A DNA stretch of 64,000 nucleotides from Yinghuangia seranimata (GTDB lineage Bacteria; Actinomycetota; Actinomycetes; Streptomycetales; Streptomycetaceae), in assembly GCF_029953285.1 (NCBI RefSeq), contig NZ_JASAOI010000042.1, forward strand, positions 1-64,000. The letters are read 5' to 3'. Below the pieces are notes generated by a model. That model was given only the letters and a program-made list of their open reading frames with translations. It had not been told where the DNA came from and made no database searches. Below, piece by piece: positions 44,517 through 52,496 of this stretch (the stretch's first letter is position 1; each line of letters begins with the position of its first letter). A program made the position numbers and the translations under genes.

Positions 44517-45050
44517 GGCGCCGTCGATCCGCTCGCGCAGCAGGTCGGCGTGCCCGTTGTGCCGCGCGTACTCCTCGATCATGTGGACGAGCACCCAGCG
44601 CAGCGACACCATGCCGCGCCAGCCGTCCTCGCCCTCCACGTCGAGGCTGGGCGCCTCGGCCGCGAAGCGGTCGGCGAACGCGACCTCTTCACGCCAGGCC
44701 GCCCACGCCGCCGCGACGACGTCGGCGTCGGGCGTCGCGCCGTCGAAGTCGCCGTCCGGGTCGTCCGGCGAGACGAACAGCGGCGGGACGTCCTGGTTCG
44801 CCAACACCATGCGGTACCAACGGCGTTCCACGTCGGCGAGGTGCCGGACGAGGCCGAGCAGCGACAGCGTGGACGGCTCCACCGACCGGTTCGCCAGCTC
44901 GGTCTCCAGCCCGGCGCACTTGAGCTCGAGCGTCCTGCGCTGTGCGGCCAGCATGTCGACGAGCATCGCGCGTTCGTCACCGGTCGTGGGACCGCTGAAC
45001 CGGCTCTCGTCGCCGCCGTACAGTTCGGCTTTCCTGCTGCGAATGATCAT
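44505..45050 (-). CDS. DinB/DUF664-family protein
   Basis: Four-helix-bundle metalloprotein of the DinB superfamily (181 aa), a group that includes bacillithiol- and mycothiol-dependent S-transferases. The metal-binding histidines are expected in LVRHLADVERRWYR and in LVHMIEEYARHNGHADLLRE, both visible. FSGPTTGDERAMLVDMLAAQ is the usual DUF664 start. An in-frame start at 45170 is rejected because homology begins at MIIRSRKAE. The stop lies inside the 13-bp tandem repeat. Confidence 0.88.
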   Translation of the reverse strand: MIIRSRKAELYGGDESRFSGPTTGDERAMLVDMLAAQRRTLELKCAGLETELANRSVEPSTLSLLGLVRHLADVERRWYRMVLANQDVPPLFVSPDDPDGDFDGATPDADVVAAAWAAWREEVAFADRFAAEAPSLDVEGEDGWRGMVSLRWVLVHMIEEYARHNGHADLLRERIDGAVGV

Positions 45051-45289
45051 GCCGCCATGATTCCGGCCCGCCCGATGCTCGGGTAGCGGGTTTCGGACCC
45101 GCGCCCCGCGCGCCGCGCTCTCCGTACCGCGCCTCGCGCTCATCGTCCCGCCGCGTGCCACGCCCCGCACTGCACGTCACGCACGCCACGCCCCCGTCCA
45201 GGCCGTTGCGAACCGCCCGATACCTCGATTAGAGTTATCGCGGTCGGCACCCCGACAGCACCAGCCCACCCGCACGGAGGCACACCCCC

Positions 45290-46057
45290 ATGTCCCTGCA
45301 CTACGGCCCGCACGAGGACCACGTCGCCGACCTCTTCCTCCCCATCCCGGACGGAACCCCGGCGCCGCTGATCCTCTTCTGGCACGGCGGTTTCTGGCGC
45401 GCCAAGCACGACCGGCACCACGTCCGGCCGCTCGTCGACGACCTCGTGGCCCGCGGCTACGCCGTCGCCAACATCGAGTACCGCCGCGTCGGCACCGGCG
45501 GCGGCTGGCCGACCACGCTCGAGGACACCGCCCTCGCCGTCGACACGCTCCCGGCGCTCGTCGAGGAGCTGCACCCAGGCCGCGTCGACCACGCCCGGAC
45601 CGTCTACGCCGGCCACTCCGCCGGCGGCCACCTCGCCCTGTGGGCCGCGCTGCGCGACCGGCTCCCGGCCGGCGCGCCCGGGCGCCTCCCCCACACGCCG
45701 CCCGCCGCCGGGGCACTCGCCCTCGCGCCGGTCCTCAACCTGGTCGAGGCCTACCGCGCCGCCGAAGGCAGCGGCGTCGGCGCCGTCCACGACTTCCTCG
45801 GCGGGGGCCCGGCGGAGTACCCCGACCGCTACGCGGCGACCGACCCGACGCTCCTCGGCTCCCCGTCGATCCCGGTGACCATCGCCCACGGCACCCTCGA
45901 CGCGTCGGTCTCGGTCGAGGCCTCGCGGGTCTACACCGGGACGACCAAGGCCGAACTGCTCGAACTCCCGGCGACCGCACACTTCGACGTCATCGACCCG
46001 AACGCCGCCGCGTGGCCGGAGATCGTGGCCGCGCTCGCCGCACTCGCCGCCGCCTAG
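45290..46057 (+). CDS. Alpha/beta hydrolase, kynurenine formamidase-like
   Basis: 255-residue serine hydrolase. The oxyanion motif LILFWHGGFWRAKHDRHH (HGGxW) and nucleophile VYAGHSAGGHLALWAALRD are those of the kynurenine formamidase-like branch of the BD-FAE/esterase family. The C-terminal catalytic Asp and His fit VTIAHGTLDASVSVE and LPATAHFDVIDP. GGAGG precedes the ATG. No tryptophan-catabolism genes are adjacent, so the real substrate is open. It converges on the lipoprotein gene with only six bases between stops. Confidence 0.86.
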   Translation: MSLHYGPHEDHVADLFLPIPDGTPAPLILFWHGGFWRAKHDRHHVRPLVDDLVARGYAVANIEYRRVGTGGGWPTTLEDTALAVDTLPALVEELHPGRVDHARTVYAGHSAGGHLALWAALRDRLPAGAPGRLPHTPPAAGALALAPVLNLVEAYRAAEGSGVGAVHDFLGGGPAEYPDRYAATDPTLLGSPSIPVTIAHGTLDASVSVEASRVYTGTTKAELLELPATAHFDVIDPNAAAWPEIVAALAALAAA

Positions 46058-46063
46058 GACACG

Positions 46064-46561
46064 TCAACGCCCCGGGGCATCAGGATTCTGGAACGGCGGC
46101 GGGTCGGGCGGACCCGGGACCGCCGAGGCGCTGACCACGCCGCCGCCCCACGGGTACGGGTTCGCCGTCTGGAGATGACCGTCGCCGACGCCTGTGGGCC
46201 GTATGTTCGGGCACCTGAGGGCCTCGTCCGCAGTACGCGGGTTGATGCAGTTCGGCGTCGGCGCGGTCGGGCGACGGGTGGTCGCCGCCGCCTTCGGACC
46301 GGACGTTCGCGGCGCGGGAGCCGACGTCGAAGACGCCGGCCCGGACGTGGCCACCGGGTTCGCGGACGTCGGCGACACGGCCCCGGCCGACGCGGGAGAT
46401 TCCGCGCTCGACGCGGCCGCCGACGGCGCCGCCGGCGGCGGCGTGGGATGGGCGTTGCTCGGTTTGCCGGACGAGGTGCAGGCCGCGAGCAGCGCGGTGG
46501 CGGCCAGCACGACAGCCGGCAGTGTCGAGGTGCGGCCAGGTCTCACAGTGATCTCCGCCAA
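46064..46561 (-). CDS. Predicted secreted lipoprotein
   Basis: 165 residues. The signal peptide (STLPAVVLAATALLAACTSS) has a lipobox LAAC. After it comes a long Pro/Ser/Ala-rich linker, then a short Cys-pair segment PNCINPRTADEALRCPNIRP that could be disulfide-bonded, and a Pro/Gly-rich end. Likely surface-exposed and anchored to the outer leaflet of the membrane. No family known to me. Confidence 0.72.
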   Translation of the reverse strand: MAEITVRPGRTSTLPAVVLAATALLAACTSSGKPSNAHPTPPPAAPSAAASSAESPASAGAVSPTSANPVATSGPASSTSAPAPRTSGPKAAATTRRPTAPTPNCINPRTADEALRCPNIRPTGVGDGHLQTANPYPWGGGVVSASAVPGPPDPPPFQNPDAPGR

Positions 46562-46742
46562 GGGGGTTCGGGTCGCGGGCGGGCATCAGGATAGAAGCCC
46601 GTCATGACAGCGGCCTCGGGCGGCCGACGTTGACGCATGACCGATCTGAAGGTCCGTCACGCGAGGTCGTTCGCGATGTGGTCGCCGAAGAACACAACAC
46701 CACGCGGTCGGCCGCCCGGCGGCGTCCGACGCAGCAGGCGGT

Positions 46743-46844
46743 CTCGAGGCATACGACACCGCGGCCGCCGTCGGACGGCTGGTCAGCCCCGGGGCGGGAC
46801 GCCTGTCCGGCCAAGTCGTCCGCCTCGACGGCACGATGGCCTGA
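46743..46844 (+). pseudogene. Remnant of a short-chain dehydrogenase C-terminus
   Basis: The frame 46743-46844 reads LEAYDTAAAVGRLVSPGAGR then LSGQVVRLDGTMA and stop, closely resembling the end of FabG-like SDR proteins (hydrophobic AVxxLxSPxAGRxxGQVxRxDGxM). The sequence upstream in the same frame does not continue the SDR fold and no start is present. The whole 46562-47033 stretch (472 bp) otherwise lacks a convincing gene, so this looks like a decayed dehydrogenase. Confidence 0.6.
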
Positions 46845-47033
46845 CGTACCCGCACGCGGCCCCGACTCGTTGGCGGCGACGGGTGGGCAGCAGCCGGGAG
46901 TTGGGGTCACGAGGGGGAAGAACGGCGCCGGGCCGCTCACACGGTCTTCCGCACCTCTCCGGCGGACACCGCGTAGCGCGGCCCCGACGGGCACCGCCGG
47001 GACCTCCTTGGCGTCCGCAGCCATCACCGCGGC

Positions 47034-47756
47034 TCAACGCTGGCTGTACGCCTTCCCGTTCGCGAGCGCGCGGCCCGCGAGCAGTTCGGACACGGTGACG
47101 AACACGTAGCCCTGCCTGGCGAGTGCCGCGATGATGCGGGGTGCGGCGGCCGCGGTCGTCGGGTGGATGTCGTGCATCAGGACGATCGCGCCGGGCCTGG
47201 CCCGCGCGATGACGCGGGACGCGACCACCGACGCGTTGCGGTCGGCCCAGTCGCGGGTGTCCACGCTCCACAGGATCATCGGCGCGTTGACGTTGGCCCG
47301 CACCGTGGCGTTGAAGGACCCGTACGGCGGCCGCACGAGCGTGGGTTCGACGCCCGTCGCATTGCGGATCGCGGTCGCTCCGCGCGCGACCTCGCTGCGG
47401 ATCTTCGACGCGGTCAGCCGCCGCAGGTCCTTGTGCGAGTACGTGTGGTTGCCGATCTCGTGCCCCTCGGCGGCCACGCGACGCGCCGTCTTCGGGTTCC
47501 TCGCGACCTGCGAACCGACCATGAAGAAGGTCGCCTTCACACCGTTGGCCTTGAGCGTGTCGAGCAGCCGCGCGGTGGACGACGAGGCGGGCCCGTCGTC
47601 GTACGTCAGCGCGATGCACTTGACCCGCGAGCAGTCGACGGCCCGCGGGGCGGCCCGCGGCGCGGCGGCGGCGCCGGGCGCCGTCGCGGTGAGCACCATC
47701 AGCATGCCGATGAGCAGCGCGAACAGGCTCGTCAGAGAGGACACGCGGGTACGCAC
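47034..47756 (-). CDS. Secreted polysaccharide deacetylase (NodB homology)
   Basis: Carbohydrate esterase family 4 protein (240 aa) that removes N- or O-acetyl groups from peptidoglycan, chitin or similar polymers outside the cell. A signal peptide (SLFALLIGMLMVLTATAPGAAA) precedes the NodB domain. Motif 1 is ALTYDDGPASSST with catalytic and metal Asp; motif 2 is EIGNHTYSHKDL with both zinc His; motif 3 RPPYGSFN; motif 4 LWSVDTRDWAD; motif 5 IVLMHDIH. GTG at 47756 has GGGGGTGG six bases upstream; a start at 47804 adds residues before the signal peptide. Confidence 0.91.
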   Translation of the reverse strand: MRTRVSSLTSLFALLIGMLMVLTATAPGAAAAPRAAPRAVDCSRVKCIALTYDDGPASSSTARLLDTLKANGVKATFFMVGSQVARNPKTARRVAAEGHEIGNHTYSHKDLRRLTASKIRSEVARGATAIRNATGVEPTLVRPPYGSFNATVRANVNAPMILWSVDTRDWADRNASVVASRVIARARPGAIVLMHDIHPTTAAAAPRIIAALARQGYVFVTVSELLAGRALANGKAYSQR

Positions 47757-47935
47757 GTCGTTCCACCCCCGTCGTGTGGTGGACGGCCGCCGGGCGGCGG
47801 CCACACGGGGGTTACCCGCCGGGGACGGCCGGCATGGCCCGGATCACCCGGGTGCGGCCGTATTCGCCCGGCCGGCGGCCCACGGCTTGACGCGCGCCCG
47901 AGGAGGGGCTTGGGCACGCCCTCGCCGCCTCGGCC

Positions 47936-49180
47936 TCACCCGCCGTCCGCGCCGAGTGCCGCGCGCCGCCGTTCCAGGAAGGCCCGTTCGGTGGCGTTCT
48001 CCGCGCGTGCGATCGCGGCGTCGTACGCGGCGGCGGCCTCCCCCGTCCGGCCCAGTCGGCGCAGCAGGTCGGCGCGGACCGCGTGCCACAGGTGGTAGCC
48101 GTCCAGGTCCAGCCCGTCGACGAGGGCCAACCCGGCGGCGGGCCCGTCGACTTCGGCGACCGCGACGGCGCGGTGCAGGGCGACGACGGGGCTGCCCGCG
48201 ACGCGCATGTGCTGGTCGTACAACGCGACGATCTGCCGCCAGTCGGTCTCCCCCGCGGTCGCCGCGTCGCTGTGGACGGCGTTGACGGCGGCCTGGATCT
48301 GGTACGGCCCCGGCCGGTCCCGCCGTAGGCAGCGCCGGACCAGCTCCTGGCCCTCGGCGATCAGCGCCCGGTCCCACAGCGTCCGGTCCTGGTCGGCGAG
48401 CAGGACGAGCGCCCCGTCGGCGTCGGTGCGGGAGGGCCGCCGCGCCTGGATCAGCAGCATGAGGGCGAGCAGCCCGAGGACCTCGGGCTCGTCCGGCATC
48501 AGCTCGGCGAGCAGCCGACCGAGCCGGACCGCCTCGGCGCACAGGTCGTCGCGGGTGAGCCGGTCGCCGGAGCCGGCCGCGTAGCCCTCGTTGAAGACCA
48601 GGTAGACGACGGCGAGGACAGGCGGGAGCCGGTCGGGCAGGTCGGCGTCGGAGGGGACGCGGTACGGGATGCGCGCGTCGCGGATCTTGGCCTTCGCCCG
48701 CGTGATCCGCTGCGCCGTCGTCGCCTCGCTGACCAGGAACGCGCGGGCGACCTCGGCCGTGGTGAGCCCGCCGAGCAGCCGCAGGGTGAGGGCGACTTGC
48801 GAGGCGCGCGCGAGCGCGGGGTGGCAGCAGGTGAAGATCAGGCGGAGCCGGTCGTCGCGCACGGGCCCCTCCTCGGCGGGTTCCACGGGCGGGTGGTCTG
48901 CGGGGTACAGCAGGTGCGCCTGGGCGTGCTTCGTGTCGCGTGCGGCCTCGCGGCGCAGCCGGTCGACGGCCTTGTTCCGGGCGGTCGTGATGATCCATCC
49001 GGCGGGGCTCGGCGGCACGCCGGTGTCCGGCCAGCGTTCGGCGGCGGTCGCGAAGGCCTCCTGGACGGCGTCCTCGGCGAGGTCGAGGTCGCCGAAGACA
49101 CCGGTGAGGACGGCGACCGCGCGCCCGTACTCGGCGCGGAACACCGCGTCGACGTCGGGCGCGCGGTCGTGGCCGCCCAC
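47936..49180 (-). CDS. ECF42-type RNA polymerase sigma factor with C-terminal extension
   Basis: 414 residues. Region 2 is GDLDLAEDAVQEAFATAAER with PAGWIITTARNKAVDRLRRE; region 4 is LRLLGGLTTAEVARAFLVSE then ATTAQRITRAKAKIRDARIP. A 220-residue C-terminal domain (YLVFNEGYAAGSGDRLTRDD; YQIQAAVNAVHSDA; TPR-like WHAVRADLLRRLGRTGEAAA) is the DUF6596/TPR extension of the ECF42 group. That group is encoded beside DGPF/YCII proteins and has no anti-sigma factor, exactly as here. GTG start 5 bp after the DGPF gene. Targets are probably the operon itself and related DGPF genes. Confidence 0.92.
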   Translation of the reverse strand: MGGHDRAPDVDAVFRAEYGRAVAVLTGVFGDLDLAEDAVQEAFATAAERWPDTGVPPSPAGWIITTARNKAVDRLRREAARDTKHAQAHLLYPADHPPVEPAEEGPVRDDRLRLIFTCCHPALARASQVALTLRLLGGLTTAEVARAFLVSEATTAQRITRAKAKIRDARIPYRVPSDADLPDRLPPVLAVVYLVFNEGYAAGSGDRLTRDDLCAEAVRLGRLLAELMPDEPEVLGLLALMLLIQARRPSRTDADGALVLLADQDRTLWDRALIAEGQELVRRCLRRDRPGPYQIQAAVNAVHSDAATAGETDWRQIVALYDQHMRVAGSPVVALHRAVAVAEVDGPAAGLALVDGLDLDGYHLWHAVRADLLRRLGRTGEAAAAYDAAIARAENATERAFLERRRAALGADGG

Positions 49181-49185
49181 GCGCG

Positions 49186-49533
49186 TCAGGCCTCACCCAG
49201 GAAGGGCCGCACCTCGATCGGCAGCCCCGTCGCCTCGGCGTAGCGGCGCGCCCACGCGAGTGCCGCGTCCAGGTCCTCGGCCTTGATGACCGTGACGCCG
49301 CCGAGGTACTCCTTCCCCTCGGCGAACGGTCCGTCGGTCATGAGCACGTCGCCGTCCGAGGCGCGGAGGACGGTGGCGCTGTCGGGGTCGTGCAGCCCGT
49401 TGCCGAACACCCACGAGTCCCGGGCCTCCAGCTCGGCGCGGATCGCGCCGAGCTCGGCCATGACCTTCTCCAGGAACTCGGCGGGCGGGCGGGGCCCGAC
49501 CGGCTGGTACATGGCGAGCAGGTACTGCTTCAC
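49186..49533 (-). CDS. DGPF/YCII-related protein, partner of the ECF42 sigma factor
   Basis: 115-residue YCII-superfamily protein: KQYLLAMYQPVGPRPPAEFL, then LMTDGPFAEGKEYLGGVTVI containing the DGPF signature, and ALAWARRYAEATGLPIEVRP. First gene of a two-gene operon with the ECF42 sigma factor. GTG with AAGGA upstream is the start, since an ATG at 49632 would add a non-homologous leader. The biochemical role of DGPF proteins is not settled; stress or antibiotic response is suspected for the group. Confidence 0.92.
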   Translation of the reverse strand: MKQYLLAMYQPVGPRPPAEFLEKVMAELGAIRAELEARDSWVFGNGLHDPDSATVLRASDGDVLMTDGPFAEGKEYLGGVTVIKAEDLDAALAWARRYAEATGLPIEVRPFLGEA

Positions 49534-49708
49534 GGCGGTGTCCTTCCTCGGCGGCCGCCGGCCGGTGTGCCGGGGGCTCTCACCCCCTATACGAACGGCC
49601 CCGGCCGGATTCGACACCGCCGGTCGGGGCAATTCTCCGCCCGCGCGCCCGCGCCGGCCCGCCGGTACACGGCTCGGTGCGCCACTCGGTGCGCCTGTCC
49701 GTGCCCAC

Positions 49709-50707
49709 TCATTGCGCCACGGTGAGGACGATCTTGCCGAACTGGCTGTTGCCCTCCAGGTGGCGGTGTGCGTCGACGACGTCCTCGAGGTCGAACGTAC
49801 GGTCGACGGCGGGCCGGAACGCGCCGGTCCGCAGCCCCGAGTTCACGAAGGCCACCGCGCGCCGCAGCCGCTCGGGCCGCCGGGTGGTCTCGTGCAGCGT
49901 GTAGGTGCGGATGTTGAGCGCGGGCATCCCCAGCTCGAAGCCCGGGTACGGCGTCGGCGCGCCGCTGAGTCCGCCGTACACCAGGTGCGTGCCCTCGTCG
50001 GCGACGACCTTGGCCAGGTCGGTGATGCCGGGACCGGCGACGGCGTCGAACACGTACTCGGCGCCGCGGCCGCCGGTGGCGGCGAGGACGCGTTCGACGA
50101 CGTCCTCGGTGTCGGTGACGATCACCTCGGCGGCGCCGGCCTTGAGGATGGCGTCCTTCTTGGCCTCGGTGCGGGTGAGCGCGATGGGCGTGGCACCGAC
50201 GCGTTCGGCGACCTGGATGGCGGCGAGCGCGACGCTGCTGGACGCGGCGTTGAGGACGACGGTGTCGCCGGGCCGCATGCCGCCGACCTCGACGAGCGCG
50301 CCGTAGGCGGTGACGTACGGCATCCACACGGCGGCGCCCTCGACCGGTCCGACCCCCTCGGGGCGCGGCACGACGGCGCGGGCCGGCACGATCGCCCGTT
50401 CGGCGTACACCCCGTAGTCGTTCGGGGAGAACGACGGGACGGTGCTGACCGGCTCGCCGACCCGCAGCCCGGCGACGCCCTCGCCGAGCGCCTCGACGAC
50501 GCCGGCCGCCTCGGTGCCGAGCCGCGCGGGGTAGCGGCGCACGGTCTCGATGTAATTGCCGCTGCGGAACAGCGCTTCGGCGCGGTTGACGCCGACCGCG
50601 TCGACCCGGATGAGCACCTCGCCGGGGCCCGGCGTGCCGGGGTCGGCGTCCTCGACCTTCAGCACCTCGGGGCCGCCGAGTTCGCGGAAGAGCACGGTCC
50701 TGGTCAT
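49709..50707 (-). CDS. Zinc-independent quinone oxidoreductase-like protein
   Basis: 332-residue medium-chain reductase family protein. MTRTVLFRELGGPEVLKVED and VRVDAVGVNRAEALFRSGNY are typical of NADPH:quinone oxidoreductases, the catalytic-zinc Cys is absent, and the Rossmann segment is GDTVVLNAASSSVALAAIQV. It is followed by ATPIALTRTEAKK, without a clear NADP arginine pair. AAGGA precedes the ATG. Divergent from an ArsR-family gene; phased 10-bp repeats and an inverted repeat in the shared promoter region suggest that the regulator controls it. Confidence 0.88.
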   Translation of the reverse strand: MTRTVLFRELGGPEVLKVEDADPGTPGPGEVLIRVDAVGVNRAEALFRSGNYIETVRRYPARLGTEAAGVVEALGEGVAGLRVGEPVSTVPSFSPNDYGVYAERAIVPARAVVPRPEGVGPVEGAAVWMPYVTAYGALVEVGGMRPGDTVVLNAASSSVALAAIQVAERVGATPIALTRTEAKKDAILKAGAAEVIVTDTEDVVERVLAATGGRGAEYVFDAVAGPGITDLAKVVADEGTHLVYGGLSGAPTPYPGFELGMPALNIRTYTLHETTRRPERLRRAVAFVNSGLRTGAFRPAVDRTFDLEDVVDAHRHLEGNSQFGKIVLTVAQ

Positions 50708-50754
50708 GGCGGTGTCCTTTCGTGGCCGCCCGGGTTCCGCGGCCGGTGCCAGGT

Positions 50755-50784
50755 GGTGATCAGTGGCGATCAGTGGTGATCAAC
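50755..50784. promoter_or_regulatory. Three helically phased 10-bp repeats upstream of the oxidoreductase gene
   Basis: GGTGATCAGT, GGCGATCAGT and GGTGATCAAC follow one another without gaps. Each contains GATCA, and the period of 10 puts them on one face of the helix. This is a good arrangement for cooperative binding of a regulator 48-77 bases before the oxidoreductase start. Confidence 0.7.
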
Positions 50785-50795
50785 TGAACCCCCGA

Positions 50796-50834
50796 AGTAC
50801 GACCGCTGTCAAACTTTGATGAGTGTCGTACTAT
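50796..50834 (+). promoter_or_regulatory. ArsR promoter with inverted repeat; leaderless start likely
   Basis: AGTACGAC (50796-50803) and GTCGTACT (50825-50832) are perfect inverted arms, 21 bases apart. The right arm overlaps TACTAT (50829-50834), a good -10, with CTGTCA at 50806-50811 as a possible -35 at 17-bp spacing. The ATG at 50841 is seven bases after the -10 and has no ribosome site, so the mRNA probably starts at or near the A of the ATG. Confidence 0.7.
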
Positions 50835-50840
50835 CGCTGC

Positions 50841-51212
50841 ATGCGTGAATCGGACGACGGCCGCGCGCCGGAGCACCCCGACCCGGCGGGCGTACCGCTG
50901 CAGCAGGTGCTGGACGCCCTCGTCGACCCCGCGCGGCGCAGCATCGTGCGGCAGATGTGCGACGCCGACGACGCGCGCGCCGCGGACATCAGCTGCGGCG
51001 GCTTCGACCTCGCGGTGAGCAAGTCGACCGCCACCCACCACTTCCGGGTGCTGCGCGAGGCCGGGCTGATCCGGCAGTACTACGTGGGCACGTCCCGCAA
51101 GAACGCGCTGCGCCGCGCCGAGTTCGGCACCGCCTTCCCCGGCCTGCTCGACGCCGTCGTCGACGCCGAGCGCCGGGCCCGCCCGGAGTGCACGCCGGGC
51201 CGTGCCGGGTGA
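50841..51212 (+). CDS. ArsR-family winged-helix regulator
   Basis: 123-residue regulator. LQQVLDALVDPARRSIVRQM is the typical first segment of ArsR-type repressors, and FDLAVSKSTATHHFRVLREA is the recognition helix. Cys residues are present (QMCDADD, ISCGGF), but no classic metal motif such as CVCDLC, so the signal could be another ligand. An in-frame GTG at 50823 lies within the inverted repeat; ATG at 50841 fits a leaderless message. Divergent from the oxidoreductase gene and followed by a cupin gene 10 bp on. Confidence 0.88.
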   Translation: MRESDDGRAPEHPDPAGVPLQQVLDALVDPARRSIVRQMCDADDARAADISCGGFDLAVSKSTATHHFRVLREAGLIRQYYVGTSRKNALRRAEFGTAFPGLLDAVVDAERRARPECTPGRAG

Positions 51213-51222
51213 CAGTGGGGGC

Positions 51223-51552
51223 ATGCAGAAGTTCTCGGTCGAGGCCCTGGCCCGCACGCAACTCGAGGCCGCCCGCGACGCGCCGTCCGGACGCAGTGCC
51301 ACCACCGTGGTCGGCGGTCACGAACGCGCGCTGCGGCAGACGGTGCTCGCGATGACCGCCGGCACCGCGCTGGCCGAACACGACAGCGGCGGCGAGGCCA
51401 CCGTGCTGGTGCTCTCCGGACGCATCCTGCTCTCGTCGAACGGCCACGACTGGGAGGCCCGGCAGGGCGACCTGCTCGTCGTGCCGCCCGCACCGCACAG
51501 CGTCGAGGCGCTCGAGGACGCCGCGTTCGTGCTCACCGTCGCGCTGTCCTGA
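51223..51552 (+). CDS. Small cupin-domain protein
   Basis: 109-residue single-domain beta-barrel protein. Cupin motif 1 is AEHDSGGEATVLVLSGRILL, where the usual first two histidines are reduced to one (EHDSG), and motif 2 is GDLLVVPPAPHSVEAL, which keeps its His. Metal binding is therefore plausible but incomplete. Co-transcribed with the ArsR-type gene (10-bp gap); the two may form a small stress or detoxification unit with the divergent oxidoreductase. Confidence 0.85.
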   Translation: MQKFSVEALARTQLEAARDAPSGRSATTVVGGHERALRQTVLAMTAGTALAEHDSGGEATVLVLSGRILLSSNGHDWEARQGDLLVVPPAPHSVEALEDAAFVLTVALS

Positions 51553-51601
51553 GCCCCGACGCGCGGGTTCCGGACGCCTCCGCGCGGCCGTGACGTCCGG
51601 C

Positions 51602-51658
51602 GCGCCCCGATTCGGTGTGCGCGCCCCGAATCTACGCGCGCGCCCCGATTCGGCGTGC
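51602..51658. repeat. 19-bp tandem repeat, three units
   Basis: Units 51602-51620, 51621-51639 and 51640-51658 share GCGCCCCGA(T/A)TC and follow without gaps. Units 1 and 3 differ at one position only; unit 2 has diverged in its second half. The block lies between the cupin gene and the hypothetical gene at 51841, in a 288-bp gap with no other feature I can see. Confidence 0.88.
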
Positions 51659-51840
51659 GGGCGCCGGTCGTGGCAGGCTGCACCTGGACAGTCCGGCTCG
51701 GCCTCCGCCCAGGCCCGCCGGAGGGTTCGCGTATGCCCGAAGGAACCGGCGCCGCACCTGGCAGAAGCAAGGGGAGAAGCACGGATAGGCTTGCGGCTGC
51801 TGTTCGATCGAAGACTCGCGTCGCGCCCGGGACGGAGCCC

Positions 51841-52413
51841 GTGTTGAGCACTCGCGCCATACGTATGTCCGAACTCGCCGACCAACTGACCCGCGTCACC
51901 GGAATCCAGGTGCGCGTGGTCGAAGACGCCGCCGCCGCGTGGACGCTGCACTGGGCGGACGGCCCGACCGTCGCCCGCATGTACCCCTTCGCCGACGCCG
52001 CCCGCGGCGGCCGCCGCACCGTCGAGCTCTCGGCCTACCGCATGGGCTTCCTGCGCCACCAGACGCCGCGTGCCTGGGCCGCCCGGGCGATCGCCGCGCA
52101 CCGCGACGGCACGCTCGCCCAGGCCGTCGCCACCGGCGGCGCCGCGCGCCGCGCGCACCCGACGGCCCCGCAGTGGGAGGGCCGCGACGTCGCACCCGAG
52201 GACCACGCCGTACTCGCCCACGTGGAACGACTGTTCGACAGCACCGACCACCCCGACCGCGCCGACGACGAGGCCGACGAACCGTCGATAGCCGCCCTGC
52301 TGCGGCTCGGCGAGCACAGCCCCGAGCGCATGAGCCGGCTGCTGAACACCCCGCGGGTCGCGGACACGCTGCGGCCGGCCAGGCGGCGGCTCCAGGTCGT
52401 GCCGCGCGCGTGA
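51841..52413 (+). CDS. Conserved hypothetical protein
   Basis: About 190 residues. The segment from MSELADQLTRVTGIQVRVVE on looks like a compact domain (AAAWTLHWADGPTVARMYPF, GGRRTVELSAYRMGFLRHQT), followed by an acidic helix-rich end with RLGEHSPERMSRLLNTPRV. I recognise no family. The start is unclear: GTG 51841, TTG 51844 (six bases after GGAG) or ATG 51865. A perfect terminator hairpin begins right after the stop. Confidence 0.62.
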   Translation: MLSTRAIRMSELADQLTRVTGIQVRVVEDAAAAWTLHWADGPTVARMYPFADAARGGRRTVELSAYRMGFLRHQTPRAWAARAIAAHRDGTLAQAVATGGAARRAHPTAPQWEGRDVAPEDHAVLAHVERLFDSTDHPDRADDEADEPSIAALLRLGEHSPERMSRLLNTPRVADTLRPARRRLQVVPRA

Positions 52414-52414
52414 C

Positions 52415-52457
52415 CGGGGCCGGTGTCCCGGGCGCACCGCCCGGGACACCGGCCCCG
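52415..52457. terminator. Perfect 19-bp stem terminator
   Basis: The 19-base arm 52415-52433 pairs without mismatch with 52439-52457 around the loop GCACC. It lies between convergent genes (hypothetical gene and M1 peptidase) and should work from both sides. Confidence 0.93.
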
Positions 52458-52496
52458 ATCCCTTGCTGTGTTCGTCCTCGTCCTCCCCGAACCCCG

